From contig AP025041.1 of assembly GCA_036186865.1 (NCBI GenBank), positions 37,197,435 to 37,261,434 of the forward strand: a stretch of DNA of 64,000 nt. The letters run 5' to 3'. The notes beneath the pieces were generated by a model, which made no database searches, had not been told where the DNA came from, and saw only the letters and a program-made list of their open reading frames with translations. The DNA comes from Eustoma russellianum. Lineage: Eukaryota; Streptophyta; Magnoliopsida; Gentianales; Gentianaceae. Below, in pieces: positions 44,673-57,500 of this stretch (positions are counted from its first letter, which is position 1; every line of letters begins with the position of its first letter). Position numbers and translations under genes: made by a program.

Positions 44673-46156
44673 CTATACCTCGTTAACCTTAATCTTATGT
44701 CTCCATGAACTCCTATCCTGGACTATGTCCTCAGAGAGGTGCAAATCTAGTAAGTCGTGCCTTATCTGCTCATCCCAAGTCAGTTTGGGTCTGCCTTTAC
44801 TCCTGTTTCCCTCTACAATGAGGCTTTCAATTGCTCTGACCGACGCCGTTGTCTGTCTCCGCTTGACATGCCCAAACCATCTCAATCTTCCCTCTCTTAT
44901 CTTATCTGTTATACTAGTCACGCCTAACCTTTCTCGAAACACCTCGTTTCTGATCCGTTCTAGCCTTGTATGTCCACACATCCATCTTAACATTTTCATC
45001 TCTGCCACTTCCATCTTCTGTACTTGTGACCTCTTGATGGCCCAGCAGTCTGTCCCATATAGCATTGTCGGTCGCACTGCCACCTTATAAAATTTTCCCT
45101 TTAATTTAGTTGGGAAACTTTTGTCACACAGCACCCCTGAGGCCGCCCTCCATCTACACCAGCCTGCTTGAGCTCGATGTGCTACATCATTATGTATGTC
45201 GCCATTCTGCTGCACAAATGATCCTAGGTACTTAAACTTACTTACCTGTGGTACCACTTGATTATCGATGGTGAGCTGGCTATCCCCACTGTCTGCTACG
45301 CCGCTGAAATCACAGTGCAGATATTCGGTCTTAGAACGACTAAGCTTTAAGCCTTTTCTCTCTAAAACACCTCTCCACTGCTCTACTCTCATACTCAGGG
45401 TATGTCTACTTTCTGCGACTAATACAATATCATCAGCAAAAAGCATACACCACGGTATTGCCTCCTGTATCGGCTTTGACAACTCGTCAAGGACAACTGC
45501 AAAAAGGAATGGGCTCAACGCAGACCCTTGATGGAGACCGACCTCCACTGGAAAGAAGTCTGTATTCCCCACAGCCGTACGAATGGTTGTTTTTGTCCTA
45601 TCATACATATCTCTAGTTATGCCTATATACTTCATAGAGATCCCTCTTGCCTCCAGACTATCCCATATCAGACTACGCGGCACACTATCATATGCTTTTT
45701 CAAGATAGATGAAAGCCATATGTAAATCGCGCTTCTTCTCCCTATACTTTTCCATTAATCTCCTAAGAATGTGTATGGCTTCCGTAGTTGACCTTCCTGG
45801 CATAAAACCAAATTGGTTCACCATAACCTGAGTTTCTCTCCTAATTCGAGTGTCGATTATTCTCTCCCATAACTTCATCGTATGGCTTAGCAACTTAATC
45901 CCTCTATAGTTCCCACAACACTGTGCGTCTCCTTTGTTCTTATATAGGGGGACCACAACACTCTTTCTCCACTCATCTGGCATCTTCCCTGTTTTGTAAA
46001 TACGGTTGAACAAAGTAGTTAGCCATTGGACCCCTTAGTCTCTTAAATACTTCCACGCCTCGATGGGTATGTTATCTAGGCCGACCGCTTTAGCTCTTCC
46101 CATCTTCTTCGGCGCTCTCATCATCTCTCCTTGTGTGATGTTCTGACAGTCGGAGT
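44673..46156 (-). pseudogene. RTE LINE reverse transcriptase part
   Basis: On the minus strand, after the copia insertion, come GRAKAVGLDNIPIEAWK, one TAA at 46035-46037, then 446 open codons: WRKSVVVPLYKNKGD, CGNYRGIKLLSHTMKLWERI, QFGFMPGRSTTEAI, YLEKAYDSVPR, LHQGSALSPFLFAVV and the catalytic FADDIVLVAES. A C-terminal region follows with KFKYLGSFVQ, CWAIKRSQVQKMEVAEMKML, LRWFGHVKRR and GRPKLTWDE, the usual end of plant RTE proteins. The RT core looks intact. The frame is continuous with 57636-58779 once the copia element and one GGAGT are removed. Confidence 0.9.
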
Positions 46157-46381
46157 TGTAGAAATATGAGGGTTTGAGTGATTTTAAAATAAGAAATTTG
46201 AATATATATATATATATATATAACGTTAAGTATATATATATACACAAGTGTACATGTATGCATGATAACTTGCCTTATTTACCTCATATATTATGTTGCC
46301 GTACTAACGAGCCATGAAGCTTTAAAGCTTACATCATATGGCGAACATTTGTTGAGTTTATACTATTTTCAGGTGCCACAA

Positions 46382-46434
46382 TTAATGAACTAAAATAGTT
46401 CATTAAGTGAAGTACTTAGTTTAATAAACTAAGT
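46382..46434. repeat. Paired palindromes near the LTR start
   Basis: TTAATGAACTA, AAA, TAGTTCATTAA (46382-46406) is followed by ACTTAGTTTA, A, TAAACTAAGT (46414-46434). It recurs in the 3' LTR (about 54811), and less perfectly at 44140-44210, 42320-42385 (minus) and 63700-63770. Confidence 0.9.
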
Positions 46435-46680
46435 AGTTCATTAAAGGAAGATGCATTTGGAAAAGGCTTAAAGGCAACATGGCTATGGAAGGAAAGTCTT
46501 CTCCTCCTCCACACATCAATGTCACACGTTTTTAATACATATATATATACTATATTTTCAGATTTTTAAAAAAGGCACATACACATTTATTCCAACGTAC
46601 TATTGACAAGTTATATATCTTACAAACGTACGTTTACGTCACACCACTATACTTAACTCATATTTATGAGTATATTCAGA

Positions 46681-46702
46681 TCTTATATCATATGATATAA
46701 GA
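46681..46702. repeat. Perfect 22-bp palindrome in the LTR
   Basis: TCTTATATCAT followed by its exact complement ATGATATAAGA. Also at 55110-55131 in the 3' LTR; the core TATATCATATGATATA recurs near 42063 and 60064. Just upstream is ACTCATA, TT, TATGAGT. Confidence 0.93.
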
Positions 46703-47447
46703 TATGGTGATGACAAGTTAAATACGACACGATAAAAGGTTCTAAACCGAAATTTATCGTATCGGGCGATACCGAAACTTCGCCAACGTGTCACGTACTT
46801 GCCATAAATAAATGGCCAGCCCATATACATCAAAATTCATTAAAAATTTCGTGCACATGACTGTATATTGAGACAAAAATACTTTCCATGTTGACACACA
46901 CAAATCACCCCACATTTAGGCCAAAATGTGAAGATTCCAATTTTATTTTTGTCACATGTTTATGGTACCACTTTAAATCAGCCAAGTGCTAAAATTTAAA
47001 GTATATATTATATATATTATGTATAACATAATATATATAGCATGTGCAAAAGTTGGAATTTAAATTAGAGAAAAATCGGGTAATCGATAAATATCGAAAA
47101 TTCGGTTTTCTACGCACATGACATGGAACGTTTTTCTTGAACATCATGTGACACATATCTAGACACTTTTTACATATAATATACATCTTAAAGTGTTCTA
47201 GAAAATTAAATTAAGGGCTGATTGGAATATTACATGTGTGTATTATTAAATGTGCACTATTTTACAAAGTTAGCAAAAATAAATTTCAGCACATGCATAT
47301 ACACACCAAAACGTCACCCTAGCTGAAATGGAGCACATGTGGAGCCTAGTTGGCATGTTGATTGGTCAAGAATCAATCATACAATGTTGATGAATCAAAG
47401 AGAGAAGCTACAAAAGGTAAGTTTTCAACATATACCTCTCTTATGTC

Positions 47448-47790
47448 ACATGCTGAAAATTTCAGCATGTCACACTAGTGTTGGACGATTTCTTCATCAT
47501 TAAGGAGTATATTTTGTTAATTTTGCATTAAGGAATAAATCAAATGAGTTATGGAAATGATTTGAAATGTATTTAGTGTGATATTCTTTATATCACACAT
47601 GCTGAAATTTTTCAGCATGTGTGAAGATGGTGTGGGCGAATCTTGCCCTATATTGGTGTCCAAATTCATTCTTAATCTTGTAGCAAGACCTGCCTTAAAT
47701 AATGGATGAATTTTTATGGAAGAAATTCAAAGAAAAATGGAAGAAATTCAGTTTTAATTGCATATGGTAAATGCTGAAAATTTCAGCATT
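47448..47790. repeat. Three CATGCTGAAA...TTTCAGCATG palindromes in the LTR
   Basis: Arms of 11 bp at 47448-47470, 15 bp at 47593-47624 (TCACACATGCTGAAA and complement) and 10 bp at 47770-47790. Three equivalents stand in the minus-strand LTR at about 16436, 16606 and 16768; all are also in the 3' LTR near 55877-56220. Confidence 0.93.
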
Positions 47791-49205
47791 AACACTATGA
47801 TATGGCCGATTTTTTCAAGGGTGGAAGGGAGGATTTTTGTGTCTCAAACTTTATGACATATTGTGACTATTTTGGCATGATTTGATAATTGATTATTTGG
47901 CATATATTTAGTGTTTTTTTCAGAATATCCATGTCATCAAATGATGACAACATTGAGCAAATCAAAAGATGTCAAGTAAGCAATGACTAAATGATGGTCC
48001 AATGGAGTGATGCCAAGTAAGCAAAATGTTGTCACCATGATGTCTCACACTCTCTCAAGCAATTAAAAGGAAAGTTTCAAGAGGGGAGAAGAGGTATAGG
48101 GGACGGCCTGGACTTGATAAAAAAAAGAGAAGAGAAGAACAAACAAAAGCAAGACCAAGAATCATATTCAAAAGTGATTAAAGTGCAAAAGCTTTCTTCT
48201 CCTACACTTTCTTTCTTTCTTCTCTTGTAAAAAGCCTATTGTATTTCATATCTTTCATCTTTGAATAGGCTTCATAGAAACCACCATTCATACATCTTTG
48301 TACAAGATTGATCAAGGTGTGATCAATCTTCATTCTAGCGAGGTGGTGGTGTTCGTGCAAATTGTATTCACAATACAAGGTTTGTAAAGGGTTGGAGTTA
48401 AGGTGTAACTCTATCAACCCTGCGGTAAGGTGTACTGCGTGTGTGAAATTAGTGTGAACCAAGGAAGGTGTTCCTTGAAGACTGGAGTAGGTTGTTTATA
48501 ACCGAACCAGTATAAAATTCTTGGTGCAATTTACTTTCTGCATTTACGTTTCAGTTTCTGCGCTGTTTACTTATATTGTTGACGTTCGCAAAAATAGTAA
48601 ACGTTTTCTAAAAATTATAAAATTTTCCAGAAACATACATAAACGTTCTAGGGTTAATTTGGCACAAGTTTCAACCCTTTTGGACAAGTATAAGTCATCC
48701 AAACATCAAAAGTTCTGAGACTAGTGCAGTCTGATTTTCAGACTTGCAAAGGTTGAGACTTTGGATGTATTTGACCTACTTCCCAAAAGAATTTTCAAAA
48801 ACTGTTTTAACCCATTGAAATATAGTGTGTGAAGAGTTATTGGTCAAATTTTCAGATCATTTGGACATTCACAAAATTAAGAATTAATTTTTCAAAACCA
48901 TCTACCGTTTCTGGCAGAATTGCACAATCTGAGTGCCAACGGTTTTTGAAGGGGTTAAAGGTTGAATTTTGATTTGAAATTTTTAGGGGACCCTTACAAC
49001 ATCTGAGGCTAAGTTCTCTCAAAATTTCATAATTTTTGGAGACCTCTAACCTAGTTTTTAAATCGTTCTAAAACTGGTACTGAAAACAGAATCTGTTTTC
49101 AGAACTTGAATTGGTTAGGTCTAAAGAAATTTTAAAAACCATATTTTCCGCACCACCTATTCAACCCCCCCCCCCCTTCTAGTGGTGCCTTGCAGATCCT
49201 ACAAG

Positions 49206-49218
49206 TGGTATCAGAGCC
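49206..49218 (+). promoter_or_regulatory. Primer-binding site, initiator-Met tRNA
   Basis: TGGTATCAGAGCC two bases after the 5' LTR, the complement of the 3' end of initiator methionine tRNA. Confidence 0.95.
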
Positions 49219-49256
49219 AGGTTTACTCGCTACAAGGAATCCAACGATCCAGTGAG

Positions 49257-51173
49257 ATGGCATCCACAAATCTCAAAACCGAACAAGAAGGTATGTCAAG
49301 CCAAAGGCCTCCACTCTTTGACGGTGAGTCTTTTATTCAATGGAAACTTAGGATGAAATTATTTCTTATGGCTATAGACATAGACCTTTGGTCAATAATT
49401 GAAGATGGTCCATATGTCCCGTCTAAATTGTCCACTGTAGATGGAGTCACACTAGAAGTGATTAAAACGAGACAAGACTATACTAGTGAAGACAAAAAGA
49501 AACTGAGTATGAATGCTAAGGCCATGCAGTTACTCTTAAATGGTTTAAGTAAGAGTGAATCTAGTTATGTGTCCAATTGTTCGAGTGCACAAGAAATGTG
49601 GAGAATCTTAGAAATGAAACACGAAGGCACGAGTCAAGTAAAAGAGTCTAAAATCAATATGCTTATGTCTACTCTTGAGTCTTTCAAGTTGTTGCCAAAT
49701 GAGTCAATTGTTGATATGGATCTTCGCTTGACTAACATCTATAACTCCCTTGAGTCTCTTGGTAAGGCCTTTACAACGCAGGAAAAAGTACAGAAAGTCC
49801 TACGGAGCCTCCCTTCAGAATGGGATCCTAAAGTGACTGCCATAGAAGAAAGCAAGGAGACTAAGTCAATAAAAATGGAAGAACTCATTGGTTCACTAAA
49901 AGTGTATGAAAACAAACTCTTTATTCGGAAATCGGAATCAACCAAACAAGGTAAGACAATTGCTTTCAAATCAAATGAATACGTCTCCCCTCCCTCCGAT
50001 CACGTAGAAGATAGTGATTCCGAGTCGGATAATGATGACTTAATTCTATTGGCTAAAGGACTAAGAAGATTCATGAGAAAATCATTTAGAAATAAAAACA
50101 AGGGCACTACATCTAAGAGAAATAAAAACAAGTCAAATGATAAGGACATTAAATGTTATGAATGCGGCAAACTCGGACACTTATCATATGATTGCCCAAA
50201 CAAAGAAAAGCAAACAAATAAGTACCCTGACAAGGAGCGGAACAAAAATAGACCCGTCTCAGATCCTAAACAAAGGAAACATGCACTAAAGGCCTCCACA
50301 TGGAGTGATTCATCAGACTCTGAATCTGAGACCGAAGAGGAGACCGCTCAAGTTTGCTTCGCTTCAAAGGCGTCTAATGAGGTATCATCTGACTCTGACT
50401 CTGACTCTGAACCTTCTTACGATGATCTATTTAGTCAATATCTTGAGTTACATAAATTTACTAAGACTCTCTCAAAAGAAAAGAAATGTTTAATTGAAGA
50501 CAAGAAACTGTTAGAATCTTGTAACGAGAATCTTGTCGCTCAATTAAGCGATTCAAAGAAAGAGTCTTCATGTGTCATCACTGCATTAAAAACCGAGATC
50601 TCATCATTAACTTCTCAAAATAGTGAAATGAAATCCGAGATTTCAAATTTGAAATCAAGGAATACAGATTTAGAGAAAATGATGAAACAATTCGATACAG
50701 GGTCAAACATGCTGCATCGCATCATATTATCACAAAAGCATGACAGTGACAAAACTGGATTGGGGTACGTTGATACTAACGAAGTATCAACCAAACCAAC
50801 CAAGTTTGTTGTGTCTAAAAAGGTAGACACCCCTAAGCATCAAGTGGCGTCTAAGATGACGCAAAAAGCGCCCCCTTCCACACGCCCCACTCCCTCATAT
50901 CATGTGAAATATAATGTTGTACCATATAGATATGAGAAGAAGAGATCAATGCATACACGGAATACATATCATCCACGCACTACGCACACGCACACAAGGA
51001 CATATCACAAACGTCCTTCATATAATGAGTATAGAGGAGTCCTTGGGCAAAGACCCAAAGTACATGCACCACATGTATACTATATTGCACCTTCATCTAC
51101 ATTCTTTCCATTTGATAGACCGAGAAGGATCACCCAAGTATGGGTACCGAAAGGTACCTTTACCAAAAGGTGA
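49257..51173 (+). pseudogene. gag: copia gag (638 codons) with zinc knuckle and coiled coil
   Basis: The start is the ATG giving MASTNLKTEQEGMSSQRPPLFDG, 54 bp after the LTR; the frame is also open upstream. Residues about 20-260 form a UBN2/Retrotran_gag-type capsid region (FIQWKLRMKLFLMAIDIDLW, LNGLSKSESSYVSNC, MRLTNIYNSLESLG-like, VLRSLPSEWDPKVTAIEES). At about 299-312 is the zinc knuckle CYECGKLGHLSYDC. A Ser/Asp-rich acidic part follows, then a long Lys/Glu/Ser coiled coil (residues about 395-480), and the terminal block ITQVWVPKG. The frame closes at TGA 51171-51173, but the following codons still read like gag-pol linker, so the TGA may be a nonsense mutation. Gag would form the particle shell. 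Confidence 0.88.
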
Positions 51174-51177
51174 TTAA

Positions 51178-54100
51178 CTAACTCGAAAGGACCCAAAATT
51201 AAAAGGGTACCTAAATCACCTTTTTACATTGCAGGGAGACCACTCATCAAAAGACACATCAATAAAGTGGTTCCTTGACAGTGGTTGCTCGAGGCACATG
51301 ACGGGTGACCCGAGCCTATTCTCCAAATTAAAGAAGGTCACAAAAGGCGGATCCGTGACCTTTGGAGACAACAATGAAGGCAAGATCATTGGTAAAGGTA
51401 CGATTGGAAATCCGAACACACTCCAAATCTCCAACGTGTTTTTGGTAAGCAACTTATCTTACAATCTTCTTAGTATTTCTCAATTTGTTGACAATGGTTT
51501 CAATGTGTGCTTTACTCACCCTTATTGTAATATAATAGATAAAAATAGAGAAACCGTTTTAAAAGGAAAACGTGAAGGAAATATATTCACACTATCTATG
51601 GATGATGTAGTAGATGCCAAAGTTAAATGTTTTATGTCAAATGAACCCAATGTGAACTTGTGGCATAGACGTTTAGGACACATAGGTATTTCTACACTAG
51701 AAAAATTGCAACGAAAGAACCTAGTACGGGGATTGCCTAAGCTTGATTTAGACAACTTTCAGTTGTGTGAATCTTGCATAAAAGGCAAACAAACACGTGA
51801 GTCACTCAAGCCTAAAAATGAGATAAGCACGACTAGAATACTAGAACTATTGCATATCGATTTGTTTGGTCCTAGTCGCACTACAAGCCTTGGTGGGCGT
51901 CACTATGCATGCGTAATTGTTGACGACTTTTCTCGCTATACTTGGACTTTATTTCTTGCACATAAGGATGATAGCGCCGTAGAAATCGCTAAATTAATTA
52001 AACAACTTGAAAATCAATACGGCGCAAATGTGAAAAGAATAAGAAGCGATAGAGGCGGTGAGTTTAAAAATAAAGAGATGATTTCATTTTGTGAAGAAAA
52101 AGGAATTAAACATGAGTTTTCGCCACCTAGAACTCCACAATTAAATGGAGTAGTAGAAAGAAAGAATCGCACACTACAAGAAATCGCTAGAACCATGCTT
52201 TGCGAAAATAAATTGCCTAGATTTCTGTGGGCGGAAGCCGTAAATTGTGCATGCTATATTGTAAATCGCCTATCTATAAGAAAGAAAATAAACAAGACGC
52301 CTTACGAAATTTTGAATAATCGTATGCCTAAGATAGATTATTTTCGTGTGTTTGGATGCAAATGCTTTGTATTGAATACAAAAGATAACTTAGATAAATT
52401 TGAATCCAAATCGATTGAGTGCATTTTTATTGGGTATTCCATAAATTCAAAAGCATATAGATGTTATGATCCTCTCACTAGACAAATCATAGAATCTATT
52501 CATGTTAAATTCAATGAATTTGGAGAAATTGATAAAGAAAAGGAATATGATGATGATTTTGAATTGAAACCTGCTTTAGATGAAGAAAATGATTCTTTTG
52601 ATATGCATGAGATGAATGAAACACTAGAAATGCATGATCATATAGAAATGCATGATAACTTAGAAAATAATCAACCAAGATGGCATAGAGATCACCCACA
52701 TGATCTCATCATAGGCGACATCACTCACGGTGTGCGACCACGTAGAAGAATCACTTCGGATGAAATAAATGAATTTCATGCTATGATTTCTGAAATTGAG
52801 CCTAAGAATGTGCATGATGCTTTGAGTGATTCATCTTGGATTGATGCTATGCATGACGAACTTAATCAATTCGTTAGAAATGATGTAGGGGATTTAGTGC
52901 CACGACCACAAGATAAGACAATAATAGGCACAAAGTGGGTGTTTAGGAACAAAATGAATGAAGAAGGAAAAGTCGTTAGAAATAAAGCAAGACTCGTAGC
53001 TCAAGGATATAATCAAGAAGAAGGCATAGACTACGATGAAACATTTGCACCCGTAGCACGTTTAGAAGCCATACGACTCTTACTTGCTATTGCGTGCATG
53101 AAAGATTTTAAATTGTATCAAATGGACGTCAAAAGTGCTTTTCTGAATGGATTTATACAAGAAGAAGTATACGTGAAGCAACCACCCGGTTTTGAAGATT
53201 TGAAACATCCCGATCACGTGTACAAACTAAAGAAGGCACTATATGGACTAAAGCAAGCGCCTAGAACATGGTATGATCGTTTTGCTACTTTTCTTTTAGA
53301 AAATAATTTTAAACGTGGTACTATAGATAGTACACTATTTTTGAAACAAGAAAAATCAGATTTACTTATTATTCAAATTTACGTAGATGACATTATTTTT
53401 GGTTCTACCTCACATAGACTCGTTAAGGATTTTGAAAATTGTATGAAAGCTGAATTTGAAATGTCTATGGTTGGTGAACTTAATTATTTTCTTGGCTTGC
53501 AGATTAAGCAAACGAGTAAAGGAATTCATATAAGCCAAGCTAAGTACGTAAACGACATGATCAAGAAATTCAATTTTGAAAATTTGAAACCATCCCCCAT
53601 GCCTATGAGTGTCACTACTAAATTAGACAAAGATGAACATGGTAAAGATGTTGATAATGGATTATATAGATCTATGATAGGTTCTTTAGTATATTTAACT
53701 GCTAGTAGGCCTGACATCATGTTTAGCGTATGCATGTGTGCTCGTTTTCAAAGTCAACCTAAGGTGTCACACTTAAATGGGTAAAAAGAATATTCCGCTA
53801 TATTAAGCACACGCCCACCTTAGGTATTTGGTACGATAAGGATTCTACATTCGATTTACATGCTTATACTGATGCAGATTATGGTGGCTGCAAGATAGAT
53901 AGAAAAAGTACGAGTGGAACTTGCCAATTTATAGGAAATTCCCTTATTTCATGGTTTTCCAAAAAGCAAGCAAGTGTTGCTTTGTCCACTACTGAGGCTG
54001 AGTATATGGCTCTTAGCCTTTGTTGCACACAGTTGTTATGGATAAAACAACAACTTTCGGACTTTGGAATTACCGTAGATAAAATTCCTATATATTGTGA

Positions 54101-54329
54101 TAGTATGAGTGCAATAAATTTGTCTAAGAACCCCGTATTACACTCTAAGGCTAAGCACATAGAAGTTCGCTATCATTTTCTTCGTGATCACGTTAACAAT
54201 GGTAATATTGTCATAGATCACGTACGCACAGAATCACAAGTAGCGGATATATTTACTAAGGCCTTAAATCAAGCCACATTTGAATCTCTTCGCTCTAAAT
54301 TAGGCATGATTCCTGTTGATGTGATTTAA
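51178..54329 (+). pseudogene. pol: copia pol: protease, integrase, RT, RNase H, with a 1-nt frame break
   Basis: Open from 51178 in a frame different from gag. Protease: WFLDSGCSRHMTGD near 51270. Integrase zinc region: LWHRRLGHIGISTLEKLQ...CESCIKGK (about 51658-51790); core: LLHIDLFGPS, IRSDRGGEFKN, GVVERKNRTLQ. RT: NKARLVAQGYNQEEGIDYDE, YQMDVKSAFLNG, YGLKQAPRTWYDRF and catalytic YVDDIIFGS (about 53380). RNase H: YTDADYGGCKIDRKSTSG, LSTTEAEYMALS, CDSMSAINLSKNP, HIEVRYHFLRDHV, ADIFTKAL. The RT frame stops at 53782-53784, and the continuation (KRIFRYIK) is in the next frame, consistent with loss of one base near 53770. Otherwise all catalytic motifs are present. Confidence 0.92.
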
Positions 54330-54380
54330 TATTTGATTCACTTTCCTTTTTGACAGGAATCTTTTGATTAACTTTCCAAA

Positions 54381-54587
54381 ATAAAGGGGGAGAGAAAAGC
54401 ATGATTTAAGGGGGAGATAGAAATTTAAGGGGGAGAGATCACTGATTGATCCTAATTGCATAAATCAAGGGGGAGCCGGATTTGAAATTCGAAATTCAAA
54501 TTTCAAATCTGTGCACAATTCGAGGGGGAGAGACAACACTTAAATCATGTACACTTGTTATTTTGAAAATCATCAAAAGGGGGAGAT
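54381..54587 (+). promoter_or_regulatory. Six polypurine-tract-like AAGGGGGAGA repeats before the 3' LTR
   Basis: Tracts of the form AAGGGGGAG lie at about 54384, 54408, 54428, 54469, 54522 and 54577; the last abuts the LTR start at 54588. Repeated tracts of this type are known in SIRE-group elements. No ORF lies between the pol stop and the LTR. Confidence 0.88.
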
Positions 54588-57500
54588 TGTAGAAATATGA
54601 GGGTTTGAGTGATTTTAAAATAAGAAATTTGAATATAAATATATATATATAACGTTAAGTATATATATATACACAAGTGTACATGTATGCATGATAACTT
54701 GCCTTATTTACCTCATATATTATGTTGCCGTACTAACGAGCCATGAAGCTTTAAAGCTTATATCATATGGCGAACATTTGTTGAGTTTATACTATTTTCA
54801 GGTGCCACAATTAATGAACTAAAATAGTTCATTAAGTGAAGTACTTAGTTTAATAAACTAAGTAGTTCATTAAAGGAAGATGCATTTGGAAAAGGCTTAA
54901 AGGCAACATGGCTATGGAAGGAAAGTCTTCTCCTCCTCCACACATCAATGTCACACGTTTTTAATACATATATATATACTATATTTTCAGATTTTTAAAA
55001 AAGGCACATACACATTTATTCCAACGTACTATTGACAAGTTATATATCTTACGAACGTACGTTTACGTCACACCACTATACTTAACTCATATTTATGAGT
55101 ATATTCAGATCTTATATCATATGATATAAGATATGGTGATGACAAGTTAAATACGACACGATAAAAGGTTCTAAACCGAAATTTGTCGTATCGGGCGATA
55201 CCGAAACTTCGCCAACGTGTCACGTACTTGCCATAAATAAATGGCCAGCCCATATACATCAAAATTCATTAAAAATTTCGTGCACATGACTGTATATTGA
55301 GACAAAAATACTTTCTATGTTGACACACACAAATCACCCCACATTTAGGCCAAAATGTGAAGATTCCAATTTTATTTTTGTCACATGTTTATGGTACCAC
55401 TTTAAATCAGCCAAGTGCTGAAATTTAAAGTATATATTATATATATTATTTATAACATAATATATATAGCATGTGCAAAAGTTGGAATTTAAATTAGAGA
55501 AAAATCGGGTAATCGATAAATATCGAAAATTCGGTTTTCTACGCACATGACATGGAACGTTTCTCTTGAACATCATGTGACACATATCTAGACACTTTTT
55601 ACATATAATATACATCTTAAAGTGTTCTAGAAAATTAAATTAAGGGCTGATTGGAATATTACATGTGTGTATTATTAAATGTGCACTATTTTACAAAGTT
55701 AGCAAAAATAAATTTCAGCACATGCATATACACACCAAAACGTCACCCTAGCTGAAATGGAGCACATGTGGAGCCTAGTTGGCATGTTGATTGGTCAAGA
55801 ATCAATTATACAATGTTGATGAATCAAAGAGAGAAGCTACAAAAGGTAAGTTTTCAACATATACCTCTCTTATGTCACATGCTGAAAATTTCAGCATGTC
55901 ACACTAGTGTTGGACGATTTCTTCATCATTAAGGAGTATATTTTGTTAATTTTGCATTAAGGAATAAATCAAATGAGTTATGGAAATGATTTGAAATGTA
56001 TTTAGTGTGATATTCTTTATATCACACATGCTGAAATTTTTCAGCATGTGTGAAGATGGTGTGGGCGAATCTTGCCCTATATTGGTGTCCAAATTCATTC
56101 TTAATCTTGTAGCAAGACTTGCCTTAAATAATGGATGAATTTTTATGGAAGAAATTCAAAGAAAAATGGAAGAAATTCAGTTTTAATTGCATATGGTAAA
56201 TGCTGAAAATTTCAGCATTAACACTATGATATGGCCGATTTTTTCAAGGGTGGAAGGGAGGATTTTTGTGTCTCAAACTTTATGACATATTGTGACTATT
56301 TTGGCATGATTTGATAATTGATTATTTGGCATATATTTAGTGTTTTTTTCAGAATATCCATGTCATCAAATGATGACAACATTGAGCAAATCAAAAGATG
56401 CCAAGTAAGCAATGACTAAATGATGGTCCAATGGAGTGATGCCAAGTAAGCAAAATGTTGTCACCATGATGTCTCACACTCTCTCAAGCAATTAAAAGGA
56501 AAGTTTCAAGAGGGGAGAAGAGGTATAGGGGACGGCCTGGACTTGATAAAAAAAAGAGAAGAGAAGAACAAACAAAAGCAAGACCAAGAATCATATTCAA
56601 AAGTGATTAAAGTGCAAAAGCTTTCTTCTCCTACACTTTCTTTCTTTCTTCTCTTGTAAAAAGCCTATTGTATTTCATATCTTTCATCTTTGAATAGGCT
56701 TCATAGAAACCACCATTCATACATCTTTGTACAAGATTGATCAAGGTGTGATCAATCTTCATTCTAGCGAGGTGGTTGTGTTCGTGCAAATTGTATTCAC
56801 AATACAAGGTTTGTAAAGGGTTGGAGTTAAGGTGTAACTCTATCAACCCTGCGGTAAGGTGTAATGCGTGTGTGAAATTAGTGTGAACCAAGGAAGGTGT
56901 TCCTTGAAGACTGGAGTAGGTTGTTTATAACCGAACCAGTATAAAATTCTTGGTGCAATTTACTTTCTGCATTTACGTTTCAGTTTCTGCGCTGTTTACT
57001 TATATTGTTGACGTTCGCAAAAATAGTAAACGTTTTCTAAAAATTATAAAATTTTCCAGAAACATACATAAACGTTCTAGGGTTAATTTGGCACAAGTTT
57101 CAACCCTTTTGGACAAGTATAAGTCATCCAAACATCAAAAGTTCTGAGACTAGTGCAGTCTGATTTTCAGACTTGCAAAGGTTGAGACTTTGGATGTATT
57201 TGACCTACTTCCCAAAAGAATTTTCATAAACTGTTTTAACCCATTGAAATATAGTGTGTGAAGAGTTATTGGTCAAATTTTCAGATCATTTGGACATTCA
57301 CACAATTAGGAATTAATTTTTCAAAACCATCTACCGTTTCTGGCAGAATTGCACAATCTGAGTGCCAACGGTTTTTGAAGGGGTTAAAGGTTGAATTTTG
57401 ATTTGAAATTTTTAGGGGACCCTCACAACATCTGAGGCTAAGTTCTCTCAAAATTTCATAATTTTTGGAGACCTCTAACCTAGTTTTTAAATCGTTCTAA

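Larger units (their letters stand above)
46157..49203 (+). mobile_element. 5' LTR of the copia element (3,047 bp)
   Basis: TGTAGAAATATGAGG...GATCCTACA, with several palindromic modules and a C12 tract at 49165-49176 near the end (C10 in the 3' LTR). Open frames at 48202-48462 and 48521-48718 recur unchanged in the 3' LTR and are LTR sequence. Confidence 0.95.

Noticed and set aside
48202..48718. ORFs that recur at 56631-57147 and look conserved
   Set aside because: They are conserved only because they lie in the two LTRs of one recent element; no codon bias or domain.
51144..51234. Possible intron between copia gag and pol (GT...TTGCAG, 91 bp)
   Set aside because: Excision would join the frames but would remove the conserved VPK block that also ends gag in the relative at 63170, so a nonsense mutation plus frame change is more likely.
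54330..54587. Env-like ORF expected in some SIRE elements
   Set aside because: Only purine tracts and AT-rich sequence lie between the pol stop and the 3' LTR.
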